From Saccharopolyspora_C sp040643635 (GTDB lineage: Bacteria > Actinomycetota > Actinomycetes > Mycobacteriales > Pseudonocardiaceae): 64,000 nucleotides of DNA. The notes under the pieces are model-generated. The model had not been told where the DNA came from. It was given only the letters and a program-made list of their open reading frames with translations, and searched no databases. Shown one piece after another: positions 57,110-64,000 of the stretch. The first letter of the stretch is position 1. Every line of letters begins with the position of its first letter. The DNA is taken from the NCBI RefSeq assembly GCF_040643635.1, contig NZ_JBEYUS010000008.1:1-64000 (forward strand). The letters are read 5' to 3'. The position numbers and the translations under genes are program-made.

Positions 57110-57841
57110 ATGACGAGCCAGGGCACTCGGCGCGAACGCATCCGTGCGGCCACCGATCGGGAGATCCGCGAACACGCGCGGGCCCTGCTCATCGCGCAGG
57201 GGCGGGACGCGGTGACGTTGCGCGCCATCGCCCGCGAGCTCGGCATCACGGCGCCCGCGCTGTACCGCTACTACGACTCGCGGGAAGACCTGCTGCGGCG
57301 GCTCGGCGACGACATCTGCACCGACCTGGTGGACGAGCTCAACGACCGGCTGGGGCAGGTCGATCCGGCCGATTTCCGCGGGAAGCTCAACGCGGTCTGC
57401 CGCGGGTTCCGCAGCTGGGCGCTGGCACACCCCAAGGAGTTCGCGCTCGTGTTCGCGACGCGGACCGACGAAACCGCGGAGCCCGGCGGCGGTGCGGCGG
57501 GGGTCGAGCGATCGGACGACCGGTTCGGCACGGCGTTCATGAGCGTCATCGGGCCGCTGATGGCCGAGGCGACGACGCTGGTGCGGCACGACGCCGCTCC
57601 GGCGGACCTGCAGGCCGAGCTCTCCGCTAGCCGGCAGGAGCTCGCGCACGCCTTCGCCGCGGACGTCCCCGAGAGCGCGTACGACACCGATGCGGTGTTC
57701 GTGCTGCTGCGCTGGTGGGTGCGGTTGTACGGGCACGTGGCGCTGGAGGTGTTCGGGCGGTTCCCGTTCGCGCTGGTCAACTCGGACCGGTTGTACGAGT
57801 CGCAGCTCGACGAGCTCGCCGCGGAGATCGGCATCGGGTGA
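57110..57841 (+). CDS. TetR-family transcriptional regulator (WHG-type C-terminus)
   Basis: The 243-residue regulator has an N-terminal helix-turn-helix (about 15-60: 'IREHARALLIAQGRDAVTLRAIARELGITAPALYRYYDSREDLL'). The C-terminal ligand domain resembles the TetR_C_13/WHG group ('FRSWALAHPKEFALVFATR' and 'WWVRLYGHVALEVFGRFPF'). It probably represses a nearby or distant target in response to a small molecule. Neighbours are a glutaredoxin-like gene (divergent) and a secreted protein. No obvious palindrome was seen at its own promoter. Confidence 0.9.
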   Translation: MTSQGTRRERIRAATDREIREHARALLIAQGRDAVTLRAIARELGITAPALYRYYDSREDLLRRLGDDICTDLVDELNDRLGQVDPADFRGKLNAVCRGFRSWALAHPKEFALVFATRTDETAEPGGGAAGVERSDDRFGTAFMSVIGPLMAEATTLVRHDAAPADLQAELSASRQELAHAFAADVPESAYDTDAVFVLLRWWVRLYGHVALEVFGRFPFALVNSDRLYESQLDELAAEIGIG

Positions 57842-57983
57842 TCCGGCGGTCCAGGACGCTGCGCGGCACGATCCGGTTGCCCGCCGGTCCGGGATCTCAC
57901 TTCTGCTCGGCCGGGGACATCCTCGGCCGTCGTGGCGCGTCTTGAGGGTCGAGGAAGGCACGACGACCACCAGGAGGCACCAC

Positions 57984-58487
57984 GTGCTCAGCACTGCGAA
58001 GTTCCGCCGCATCGCCACCGCGACCGCGCTCAGCGCCCTGGTCGGCGGGGGTGCGCTGCTCACCGCGGGCGCGGCCGCCGCCGCGGACGCCCCCGAGTAC
58101 CCCTGGTGCACGCCGGGGGACCTGACCGTCTCGGCGGCGGAGGGCCACGCGCCGGACGACGGGCGGCTGTTCGCGATCACCTTCGAGGCGAAGCCGGGGG
58201 TGTCCTGCGAGGTCGAGGGCGCGCCGTCGTCCCTGATCTTCTTCGACGGCGAGGCGCAGCAGCCCGTCGAGGTGGTCAGCCCCGAGCCGGGTTCCGCGGA
58301 GCGGTACACGATCGACGAGCAGCACCCCGGCGTCGCCTACGTGTCGGCCCCGCCGGAGTCCTCCGACCCGACCCCGGTCACGACGGCCCAGCTCAACCTG
58401 CCCCAGGGCGGCGGGATCAACGTCGACTGGCCGAGCGCGATCGACGGCCCCCTCCACCTCGGCAACATCGGCCCCGCGGTGAGCTGA
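57984..58487 (+). CDS. Secreted DUF4232-like protein
   Basis: The 167-residue precursor has a Sec signal ending near AGAAAAADA (residue 34). The mature beta-rich domain with two Cys, 'PWCTPGDLTVSAAEGHAPDDGRLFAITFEAKPGVSCEVEGAPSSLIFFDGEA', resembles the actinobacterial DUF4232 fold, which has no known activity. AGGAGG at 57972-57977 sets the GTG at 57984. A hairpin at 58703-58739 may terminate transcription after a long 3' region. Confidence 0.75.
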   Translation: MLSTAKFRRIATATALSALVGGGALLTAGAAAAADAPEYPWCTPGDLTVSAAEGHAPDDGRLFAITFEAKPGVSCEVEGAPSSLIFFDGEAQQPVEVVSPEPGSAERYTIDEQHPGVAYVSAPPESSDPTPVTTAQLNLPQGGGINVDWPSAIDGPLHLGNIGPAVS

Positions 58488-58856
58488 CGAAGCCCCGCGG
58501 GCGGCGGGTGCGCTCGCTCTTCCGGCGGCCACACCGCTGAGCAGCGACCACCGGGCCACCTGCGGGTTCTCGGCGGCGTTCCCGCGAGGACGGCGTCGCC
58601 GCCCGTGGCGGAGACGCGATCCCGCAGCGAGAACGCCGCCGAGGTTCCGCCGGACCGGGCTCGGAGCGAACCGGGGTCGGTCCGGCGGAACAAGAGGAGC
58701 GGGGCCGGGGAACCGGGAGAGGGGATCGGTTCCCCGGCCGCGCCGTGTGACACCCCTATTTCCCGGTCCCCACCGGGGTCTCGGCGATTCGGACCGATCG
58801 GGCCGCATTCTTCGGGGTGGTGCGGATTCCGGTCCGAATCGGACAGGATCGTCGGC
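58488..58856. other. 369-bp intergenic region between convergent genes
   Basis: No gene is seen. It contains the terminator hairpin at 58703-58739; the rest is featureless GC-rich sequence. Confidence 0.5.
58703..58739. terminator. Terminator hairpin
   Basis: GGCCGGGGAACCG pairs perfectly over 13 bp with CGGTTCCCCGGCC around an 11-base loop. Confidence 0.65.
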
Positions 58857-59327
58857 TCAGTAGCCGAAGTCCTGGGTCCAGGCCCAGCCGCCGGTGTCGA
58901 CGCCGACGCCGATGGTCTTGAGCGAGCAGTTCAGGATGTTCCGCTTGTGGCCCGCGGAGTTCATCCAGGAATCCATGACCTGGTCGGCGCTGCGCTGTCC
59001 TTGCGCGATGTTCTCGGCGCCGGGGGACGGGTGACCCGCCTTCTTGATCCGCTGGTCGAAGGTGACGCCGTCCGGCGTGGTGTGCGAGAAGTAGCCGCGG
59101 GCGGTCATGTCGGAGCTGTGGGCGTTGGCGGCCTCGGTGAGCCGCTGGTCTTCGGTGACCGGCCCGCAACCGGCGCTCGCCCGCTGGTCGTTCACCAGCT
59201 GGACGACGCGCTGCTGCTCTCCGGTGTCGGCGGCGAACGCGTGTGCCGGAACCGCGAGCCCGGCCCCGAGCGCCACCGCCGCGAGGCCCGACGCGATTAC
59301 GGAACGTTGCGAATTGGTCCATGCCAT
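58857..59327 (-). CDS. Secreted CAP-domain (SCP/YkwD-like) protein
   Basis: The 156-residue precursor has a Sec signal ending VPAHAFA. The CAP domain has 'VVQLVNDQRASAGCGPVTEDQRLTEAANAHSSDMTARGYFSHTTPDG', 'GAENIAQGQRSADQVMDSWMNSAGHKRNILNCSLKTIGVGV' and a final 'WAWTQDFGY', including the conserved His/Glu cavity residues and a Cys pair. Such proteins are secreted and of uncertain activity (lipid binding or wall association). The upstream region is AT-rich for this genome and carries a CRP-like palindrome at 59371-59386. Confidence 0.88.
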   Translation of the reverse strand: MAWTNSQRSVIASGLAAVALGAGLAVPAHAFAADTGEQQRVVQLVNDQRASAGCGPVTEDQRLTEAANAHSSDMTARGYFSHTTPDGVTFDQRIKKAGHPSPGAENIAQGQRSADQVMDSWMNSAGHKRNILNCSLKTIGVGVDTGGWAWTQDFGY

Positions 59328-59370
59328 GGGGCCGAAAGCTACCCAAGGCGAGTGAGATAGTTCCGTTATA

Positions 59371-59386
59371 TGTGCGCCAGAGCACA
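59371..59386. promoter_or_regulatory. CRP/GlxR-like palindrome TGTGC-N6-GCACA
   Basis: It has the spacing of the CRP consensus TGTGA-N6-TCACA, with a symmetric change at the fifth base of each half, 44-59 bp upstream of the CAP-domain gene within an AT-rich stretch. Confidence 0.35.
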
Positions 59387-59515
59387 GATCAAGACACTAT
59401 CCGTGCTCAAATTTCTGTCGATCTTTTAACCCACATGGGCGTAGGTCAATTCCTCTGATTCACCACGCGGCAGTGTCGGATCCACGAAGACCCGGAAATT
59501 GAGGGGCCCGCGCGA

Positions 59516-59553
59516 CGGCGGCCCGCCCGACCGCGAGGTCGAGCGGGCCGCCG
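59516..59553 (-). terminator. Terminator of acyl-CoA dehydrogenase gene
   Basis: CGGCGGCCCGC (59516-59526) pairs with GCGGGCCGCCG (59543-59553), and an inner CGACC/GGTCG extends the stem. It lies just past the stop at 59565. Confidence 0.65.
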
Positions 59554-59564
59554 GTTCCGGAAGA

Positions 59565-61529
59565 TCAGCCGAGGGTGCGGTCGTGCGCGCGCTGCGCGTC
59601 CTGCCGCGCGTCCTCCGCTCCCGTCGCGATCGGCGCGGTCAGCCACTGGCGGGGCAGCCCGAACGCCTCCACCAGCTCGACCGCGTGCGGCCGCAGGCCC
59701 TGGCAGAGCCCGTTCACCGCCTCGGTCACCGCCTTCGCGCGCCGCGGCGTGATCCGCTCGTGCTCCAGGAACCAGGCGCGGTCCTCCTCGATCGTGCTGA
59801 GCACGTAGAGGTCGCACACCCGCTCCAGCAGCCGCGCCGTCGAGGCGTCGCCGCACCGCTCGATGCCCTCGACGAACGCCTCCAGCACGACCCGGTCGAT
59901 GTGCACCCGCGCGGCCCGCAGCACGTGGTCCTGCGCGTTGTTGAACACCGCGAACGGGTCGGCGTCCTTGCCCGCGGCGCGGCGCAGCCTGCGGGCGAGC
60001 CCGTCGAGCACGTGCCGCTCCCGCTCGTCGAACAGCTTCAGCTGCCAGCCGCGGTCGAACACCGCGTCCTCGTCGTCCCGCTGCGCCGCGTCGATCAGGC
60101 GCTGCACCAGCGACTTCGCCGCGGTGCGCTCGATGACGGTGCCGACGAACTGGTCGGCGACGAAGCGGGCCATGCCGACGGTGCCGAGCTCGTCGAACTG
60201 GTCCTTGTAGTCGGTGAGCAGCCCCTTCGCGACCAGCTGCAGCAGCACCGTGTTGTCGCCCTCGAAGGTGGTGAACACGTCGGTGTCCGCCTTGAGCTGC
60301 GGCAGCTGGTTCTCCGCCAGGTAGCCGGCGCCGCCGCAGGCCTCGCGCGCGGTCTGGATGGTGTGCGTCGCGTGCCAGGTGGTCACCGCCTTGAGCCCGG
60401 CCGCGCGGGATTCCAGCTCGCGCTGCGCGCGCTCGTCGCCGGAGGTCGAGACGTCGTGCAGCGTCTGCACCAGCTGCTCCTGCGCGAAGTGCAGCGCGTA
60501 GGACTTCGCCAGCGCGGGCAGCAGCTTGCGCTGGTGCGCGAGGTAGTCGAGCACCACGGTCTCCTCCGAGGTGCCCGGCCGGTCGAACTGCCTGCGCGCG
60601 GTGGCGTAGCGCAGCGCGATCTCCAGCGCGAGCTTCGCGGCGCTGCCCGCGGTCCCCGCCACCGAGATCCGGCCGCGGATGAGGGTGCCGAGCATGGTGA
60701 AGAACCGCTTGCCGGTGCTCTCGATCGGGCTGCGGTAGGTGCCGTCGGCGGCCACGTCGCCGTAGCGGTTGAGCAGCGACTCGCGCGGGACCCGCACCTG
60801 GTCGAAGGTGATCCGCCCGTTGTCGACGCCGTTGAGCCCGGCCTTGCGGCCGCAGTCGGACAGGTGCACGCCCGGCATCGGCGCACCCTGCTCGTCCCGG
60901 ATCGGTACCAGCAGCGCGTGCACGCCGTGCTGCTCGCCACCGGTGATGAGCTGGGCGAACACCACCGCCATCCGCCCGTCGCGGGCGGCGTTGCCGATGT
61001 ACTCCTTGCGCGCCGACTCGTGCGGGGTGTGCACGACGAATTCCTCGGTCGCCGGGTCGTAGGTGGCGGTGGTGCGCAGGTGCTGCACGTCCGAGCCGTG
61101 GCCGGTCTCGGTCATGGCGAAGCAGCCCGGCAGGTCCAGGTTCATGATCGAGGGCAGGTAGCGCTCGTGGTGGCGCTCGGTGCCGAGCGCCTGGACCGCA
61201 CCGCCGAACAGGCCCCACTGCACGCCGGACTTGACCATGAGCGACAGGTTCCCGGCGAGCATCTCCAGCGAGACGACGGAGCCGCCGACGTCGCCCGCAC
61301 CGCCCTGGGCGACGGGGAATCCGATCTCGGGGATGCCGCTCTTGACCAGCAGGTGCAGCTGTTCGAGGGTCTGCGCGCGGTGCGCCTCGGTGTCGAGGTG
61401 GTCGCCGGGCGGGAGTTCGGTGCCCTCCAGGGCTTCGCGCACCTTGGCGCGGACTCCCGCCCAGCGCCCGTCGAGCAGCGTCGCCAGTTCGGTCGCGTCG
61501 AACCGGTCGGGGGTCTTCGGGATGTCCAT
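59565..61529 (-). CDS. Large acyl-CoA dehydrogenase/oxidase-like flavoprotein
   Basis: The 654-residue protein has acyl-CoA dehydrogenase N-terminal and middle domains ('CFAMTETGHGSDVQHLRTTATYDP', the FAD/substrate site, and 'LLNRYGDVAADGTY') and a long helical C-terminal part containing 'QTAREACGGAGYLAENQLPQLKADTDVFTTFEGDNTVLLQLVAKGLL', as in acyl-CoA oxidase-like FadE proteins. It should start beta-oxidation of long or branched acyl-CoAs. GGAGG five bases upstream picks the ATG at 61529. A TTAC-N6-GTAA operator lies 42-55 bp upstream, the same motif as at fadE5. Confidence 0.88.
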   Translation of the reverse strand: MDIPKTPDRFDATELATLLDGRWAGVRAKVREALEGTELPPGDHLDTEAHRAQTLEQLHLLVKSGIPEIGFPVAQGGAGDVGGSVVSLEMLAGNLSLMVKSGVQWGLFGGAVQALGTERHHERYLPSIMNLDLPGCFAMTETGHGSDVQHLRTTATYDPATEEFVVHTPHESARKEYIGNAARDGRMAVVFAQLITGGEQHGVHALLVPIRDEQGAPMPGVHLSDCGRKAGLNGVDNGRITFDQVRVPRESLLNRYGDVAADGTYRSPIESTGKRFFTMLGTLIRGRISVAGTAGSAAKLALEIALRYATARRQFDRPGTSEETVVLDYLAHQRKLLPALAKSYALHFAQEQLVQTLHDVSTSGDERAQRELESRAAGLKAVTTWHATHTIQTAREACGGAGYLAENQLPQLKADTDVFTTFEGDNTVLLQLVAKGLLTDYKDQFDELGTVGMARFVADQFVGTVIERTAAKSLVQRLIDAAQRDDEDAVFDRGWQLKLFDERERHVLDGLARRLRRAAGKDADPFAVFNNAQDHVLRAARVHIDRVVLEAFVEGIERCGDASTARLLERVCDLYVLSTIEEDRAWFLEHERITPRRAKAVTEAVNGLCQGLRPHAVELVEAFGLPRQWLTAPIATGAEDARQDAQRAHDRTLG

Positions 61530-61570
61530 GCCAGCCTCCACAGGTCTGGTGCCGTCGGCGCCGAGCTTAG

Positions 61571-61584
61571 TTACTCGTCAGTAA
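61571..61584. promoter_or_regulatory. TTAC-N6-GTAA operator copy 3
   Basis: TTACTCGTCAGTAA, inside the 16-bp GTTACTCGTCAGTAAC, is nearly identical to the fadE5 site at 11034-11047 and precedes the second acyl-CoA dehydrogenase gene. Confidence 0.65.
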
Positions 61585-61695
61585 CTCGACCATGTGACCT
61601 CGCTCGCCACCACGCCCGTGACGCGGGCCGCGGTTCCCGATCCTGCCGAGGAGCCGCCGCGCACCACCGCGCCGACACGCCGGGCGGACGCGAAA

Positions 61696-61729
61696 CGGCC
61701 CGCCCACCCGGGAACGGGGGAGCGGGCCG
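61696..61729 (-). terminator. Terminator after leuS
   Basis: CGGCCCGC pairs with GCGGGCCG (61722-61729) around an 18-base loop, about 20 bases past the leuS stop. Confidence 0.5.
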
Positions 61730-61745
61730 CTCGTGCGGAACGGGA

Positions 61746-64000
61746 TCAGGCCACGACGTTGACCAGCCGGCCCGGCACCACGATCACCTTGCGCGGCTCC
61801 TTGCCGTCCAGCGCCGCGACCACCTTCTCGTCGGCCATCGCCGCCGCGCGCACCTCGTCCTGGCCCGCCGACGCGGGCACCACGATGCGGGAGCGGACCT
61901 TGCCGTTGATCTGGATCGGGTACTCGGCGGTGTCCTCCACCAGGTACCGCTCGTCGGCCACCGGGAACGGACCGTGCGCCAGGCTCTCGCCGTGGCCCAG
62001 CCGCTGCCACAGCTCCTCCGCCAGGTGCGGCGTCAGCGGCGCGGCCATCAGCACCAGCGGCTCCACCACCGCGCGCGGCGTGCCCGCCGCACCCGAGTAC
62101 GCCTTGGTGACCCGGTTGTTCAGCTCGATCAGCTTCGCCACCGCGGTGTTGAACCGCAGCGCGTCGAAGTCCTCCCGGACGCCCTCGATCGTCTTGTGCA
62201 GGGCGCGCAGCACCTCGTCGTCCGGCTGCTCCTCGGTGACGCGCAGCTCGCCGGTCGTCTCGTCCACGACGTTGCGCCACAACCGCTGCAGGAACCGGTG
62301 CGAGCCGACGACGTCCTTCGTCGCCCACGGCCGCGAGGTGTCCAGCGGGCCCATCGCCATCTCGTACAGCCGCAGCGTGTCGGCGCCGTAGGCGTCCGCC
62401 ATCTCGTCCGGGGAGACGGAGTTCTTCAGGCTCTTGCCCATCTTCCCGTACTCGCGGCGCACCTCCTCGCCGTCGAAGAAGAACTTCCCGTCCCGCTCCT
62501 CGACCTGCTCGGCGGGCACGTACACGCCGCGCGCGTCGGTGTAGGCGAACGCCTGGATGTAGCCCTGGTTGTACAGCCGCCGGTACGGCTCCTCCGAGCT
62601 CACGAAGCCCAGGTCGAACAGCACCTTGTGCCAGAACCGGGAGTACAGCAGGTGCAGCACCGCGTGCTCCACGCCGCCGACGTACAGGTCCAGCCCGCCC
62701 GGGTCGGTCGCGCCGTGGCTCGCCGGGCGCGGACCCATCCAGTACCGCTCGTTGGCGGGGTCGACGAACTCGGAGTCGTTCACCGGGTCGACGTAGCGCA
62801 GCTGGTACCAGCAGGAACCGGCCCACTGCGGCATCACGTTGGTGTCGCGGCGGTACTGCTTGAGGCCATCGCCCAGGTCCAGCTCCACCTCGGCCCACTC
62901 GGTGGCCTTCGCCAGCGGCGGCTCGGGGCTGCTGTCGGCGTCCTGCGGGTCGAAGGTGCGCGGCGAGTAGTCCGCGACCTCGGGCAGCACCACCGGCAGC
63001 GAGCTCTCCGGCACGCCCAGCGGCTCGCCGTCCTCGCCGTAGACGATGGGGAACGGCTCGCCCCAGTAGCGCTGCCGGGCGAACAGCCAGTCCCGCAGCT
63101 TGTACTGCACGGTGCCGGTGCCGTGGCCGCGCTCGGCCAGCCAGTCGACGACGGTGCGCTTGGCCTCGTCCAGGTCCAGCCCGTCCAGGTCCAGCCCGGC
63201 CGCCGGGTTCGCGGAGTTGATCCGCGGCCCGTCACCGGTGAACGCACCGTCGACGTGGTCCGCGGTGGGCTGCACGGTGCGCACCACCGGCAGCTCGAAG
63301 GCCTGCGCGAAGTCCCAGTCGCGGGTGTCCTCGCCGGGCACCGCCATGATCGCGCCGGTGCCGTAGCCCATCAGCACGTAGTCCGCGATGAACACCGGGA
63401 TGCGGCTGCCGTTGACCGGGTTGGTGGCCCACGCCCCGGTGAACACGCCGGTCTTGTCCTTGTTCTCCTGGCGGTCCAGGTCGGACTTCGTCGACGCGGT
63501 GCGGCGGTAGTCGGCGACGGCCTGCGCCGGGGTGGGGGCACCGCCGGTCCAGCCGTCGCGGGTGCCCTCCGGCCACTCGGCGGCGGTGAGCTCGTCGACC
63601 AGCGGGTGTTCCGGGGCCAGCACCAGGTAGGTGACGCCGAACAGGGTGTCCGGGCGGGTGGTGAACACCTCGACGCGCTCGGCGGAACCGTCCAGCGCGA
63701 AGGTGACGTTGGCACCCTGCGAGCGGCCGATCCAGTTCCGCTGCATGCTCTTGACCTTGTCCGGCCAGTCCAGCCGGTCCAGGTCGTCCACCAGGCGGTC
63801 GGAGTAGGCGGTGATCCGCATCATCCACTGCTTGAGGTTGCGGCGGAACACCGGGAAGTTGCCGCGCTCGGTCAGGCCGTCGGCCGTGACCTCCTCGTTC
63901 GCCACCACGGTGCCCAGGCCGGGCGCCCAGTTCACCGGCGCCTCGGACAGGTAGGCCAGCCGGTAGGAGTCGACCAGCTCGCGCCGCTCGGTGCGGTCCA
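61746..64000 (-). CDS. leuS: Leucyl-tRNA synthetase, 3' part
   Basis: The reading frame continues off the right edge of the window, so the N-terminal catalytic part with the HIGH motif is missing. Present are the CP1 editing domain ('FTTRPDTLFGVTYLVLAPEHPLV', 'YGTGAIMAVPGEDTRDWDFA'), the 'CWYQLRYVDP' region, the KMSKS loop as KMGKS in 'YGKMGKSLKNSVSPDEMADAYGADTLRLY', the anticodon-binding domain and a short C-terminal domain. The enzyme charges tRNA-Leu and edits misactivated amino acids. Its position near ino1 matches mycobacterial gene order. Confidence 0.95.
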   Translation of the reverse strand, partial: DRTERRELVDSYRLAYLSEAPVNWAPGLGTVVANEEVTADGLTERGNFPVFRRNLKQWMMRITAYSDRLVDDLDRLDWPDKVKSMQRNWIGRSQGANVTFALDGSAERVEVFTTRPDTLFGVTYLVLAPEHPLVDELTAAEWPEGTRDGWTGGAPTPAQAVADYRRTASTKSDLDRQENKDKTGVFTGAWATNPVNGSRIPVFIADYVLMGYGTGAIMAVPGEDTRDWDFAQAFELPVVRTVQPTADHVDGAFTGDGPRINSANPAAGLDLDGLDLDEAKRTVVDWLAERGHGTGTVQYKLRDWLFARQRYWGEPFPIVYGEDGEPLGVPESSLPVVLPEVADYSPRTFDPQDADSSPEPPLAKATEWAEVELDLGDGLKQYRRDTNVMPQWAGSCWYQLRYVDPVNDSEFVDPANERYWMGPRPASHGATDPGGLDLYVGGVEHAVLHLLYSRFWHKVLFDLGFVSSEEPYRRLYNQGYIQAFAYTDARGVYVPAEQVEERDGKFFFDGEEVRREYGKMGKSLKNSVSPDEMADAYGADTLRLYEMAMGPLDTSRPWATKDVVGSHRFLQRLWRNVVDETTGELRVTEEQPDDEVLRALHKTIEGVREDFDALRFNTAVAKLIELNNRVTKAYSGAAGTPRAVVEPLVLMAAPLTPHLAEELWQRLGHGESLAHGPFPVADERYLVEDTAEYPIQINGKVRSRIVVPASAGQDEVRAAAMADEKVVAALDGKEPRKVIVVPGRLVNVVA

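Noticed and set aside
1..64000. tRNA, rRNA or insertion sequence genes
   Set aside because: No cloverleaf, rRNA-like segment, transposase or IS-type terminal repeats were recognised on reading the sequence. A tRNAscan or IS search would be the decisive test.

Overview
The window is high-GC actinobacterial chromosome, and the gene content points to the Pseudonocardiaceae, most likely Saccharopolyspora or a close relative. This placement is an inference. It rests on the very high third-position GC, the frequent GTG starts, the many genes whose start codon lies 6-7 nt after a TANNNT -10 box (leaderless mRNAs), a DasR-type operator at ptsI, a BTAD/SARP regulator, and gene order matching the Mycobacterium tuberculosis leuS-ino1-ponA1-rpsF-ssb-rpsR-rplI-dnaB neighbourhood.

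Layout. 0-25 kb is mostly accessory or housekeeping metabolism and envelope genes: a CtaG-like/DUF2243 pair, a thioredoxin-NHL protein, a Cpn10-like protein, a VanW-family protein, an alcohol dehydrogenase, a FadE5-type acyl-CoA dehydrogenase, an OmpA lipoprotein, a PhoX phosphatase, an MFS transporter, a HAD phosphatase, a secreted alpha/beta hydrolase and a ComB-type phosphatase. 23-39 kb is the conserved replication/translation/cell-wall block on the minus strand: dnaB with a class 3 intein, rplI, rpsR, ssb, rpsF, a GT87 mannosyltransferase-like gene, ponA and a DUF5318 gene. A plus-strand pair (endonuclease IV and a second GT87 gene) is inserted into it, and ino1 diverges at its end. 39-47 kb holds two diguanylate cyclases, a third GT87 protein, two secreted proteins of unknown function and an AI-2E-family permease.

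47.3-52.9 kb is the most unusual part. A histidine kinase/LuxR response-regulator pair is followed by three tandem genes for 52-59 residue peptides sharing an AELLPxREA leader-like motif. Next come a membrane M50-type zinc metalloprotease with an N-terminal PqqD-like domain and a BTAD (SARP-like) regulator. Three GTGACGG/C heptamers spaced exactly 11 bp precede the first peptide gene, the same heptamer recurs upstream of the regulator, and a strong hairpin follows each peptide gene. I read this as a candidate RiPP-like or proteolytically matured peptide system.

53-64 kb carries ptsI (with an exact DasR core operator), a repeat-rich gene-free island at 55.8-56.6 kb (a 16-bp-arm inverted repeat, a 15-bp tandem array, a perfect CebR/CelR-type 14-mer), a glutaredoxin-like gene, a TetR regulator, secreted proteins, a second large acyl-CoA dehydrogenase, and the 3' part of leuS running off the window. 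Both acyl-CoA dehydrogenase genes carry the same TTAC-N6-GTAA palindrome upstream, suggesting a shared fatty-acid-degradation repressor. Other notable points are a phased DnaA-box-like array upstream of dnaB and an rpsF leader that can sequester its own ribosome binding site. No tRNA, rRNA, insertion sequence or CRISPR array was recognised.
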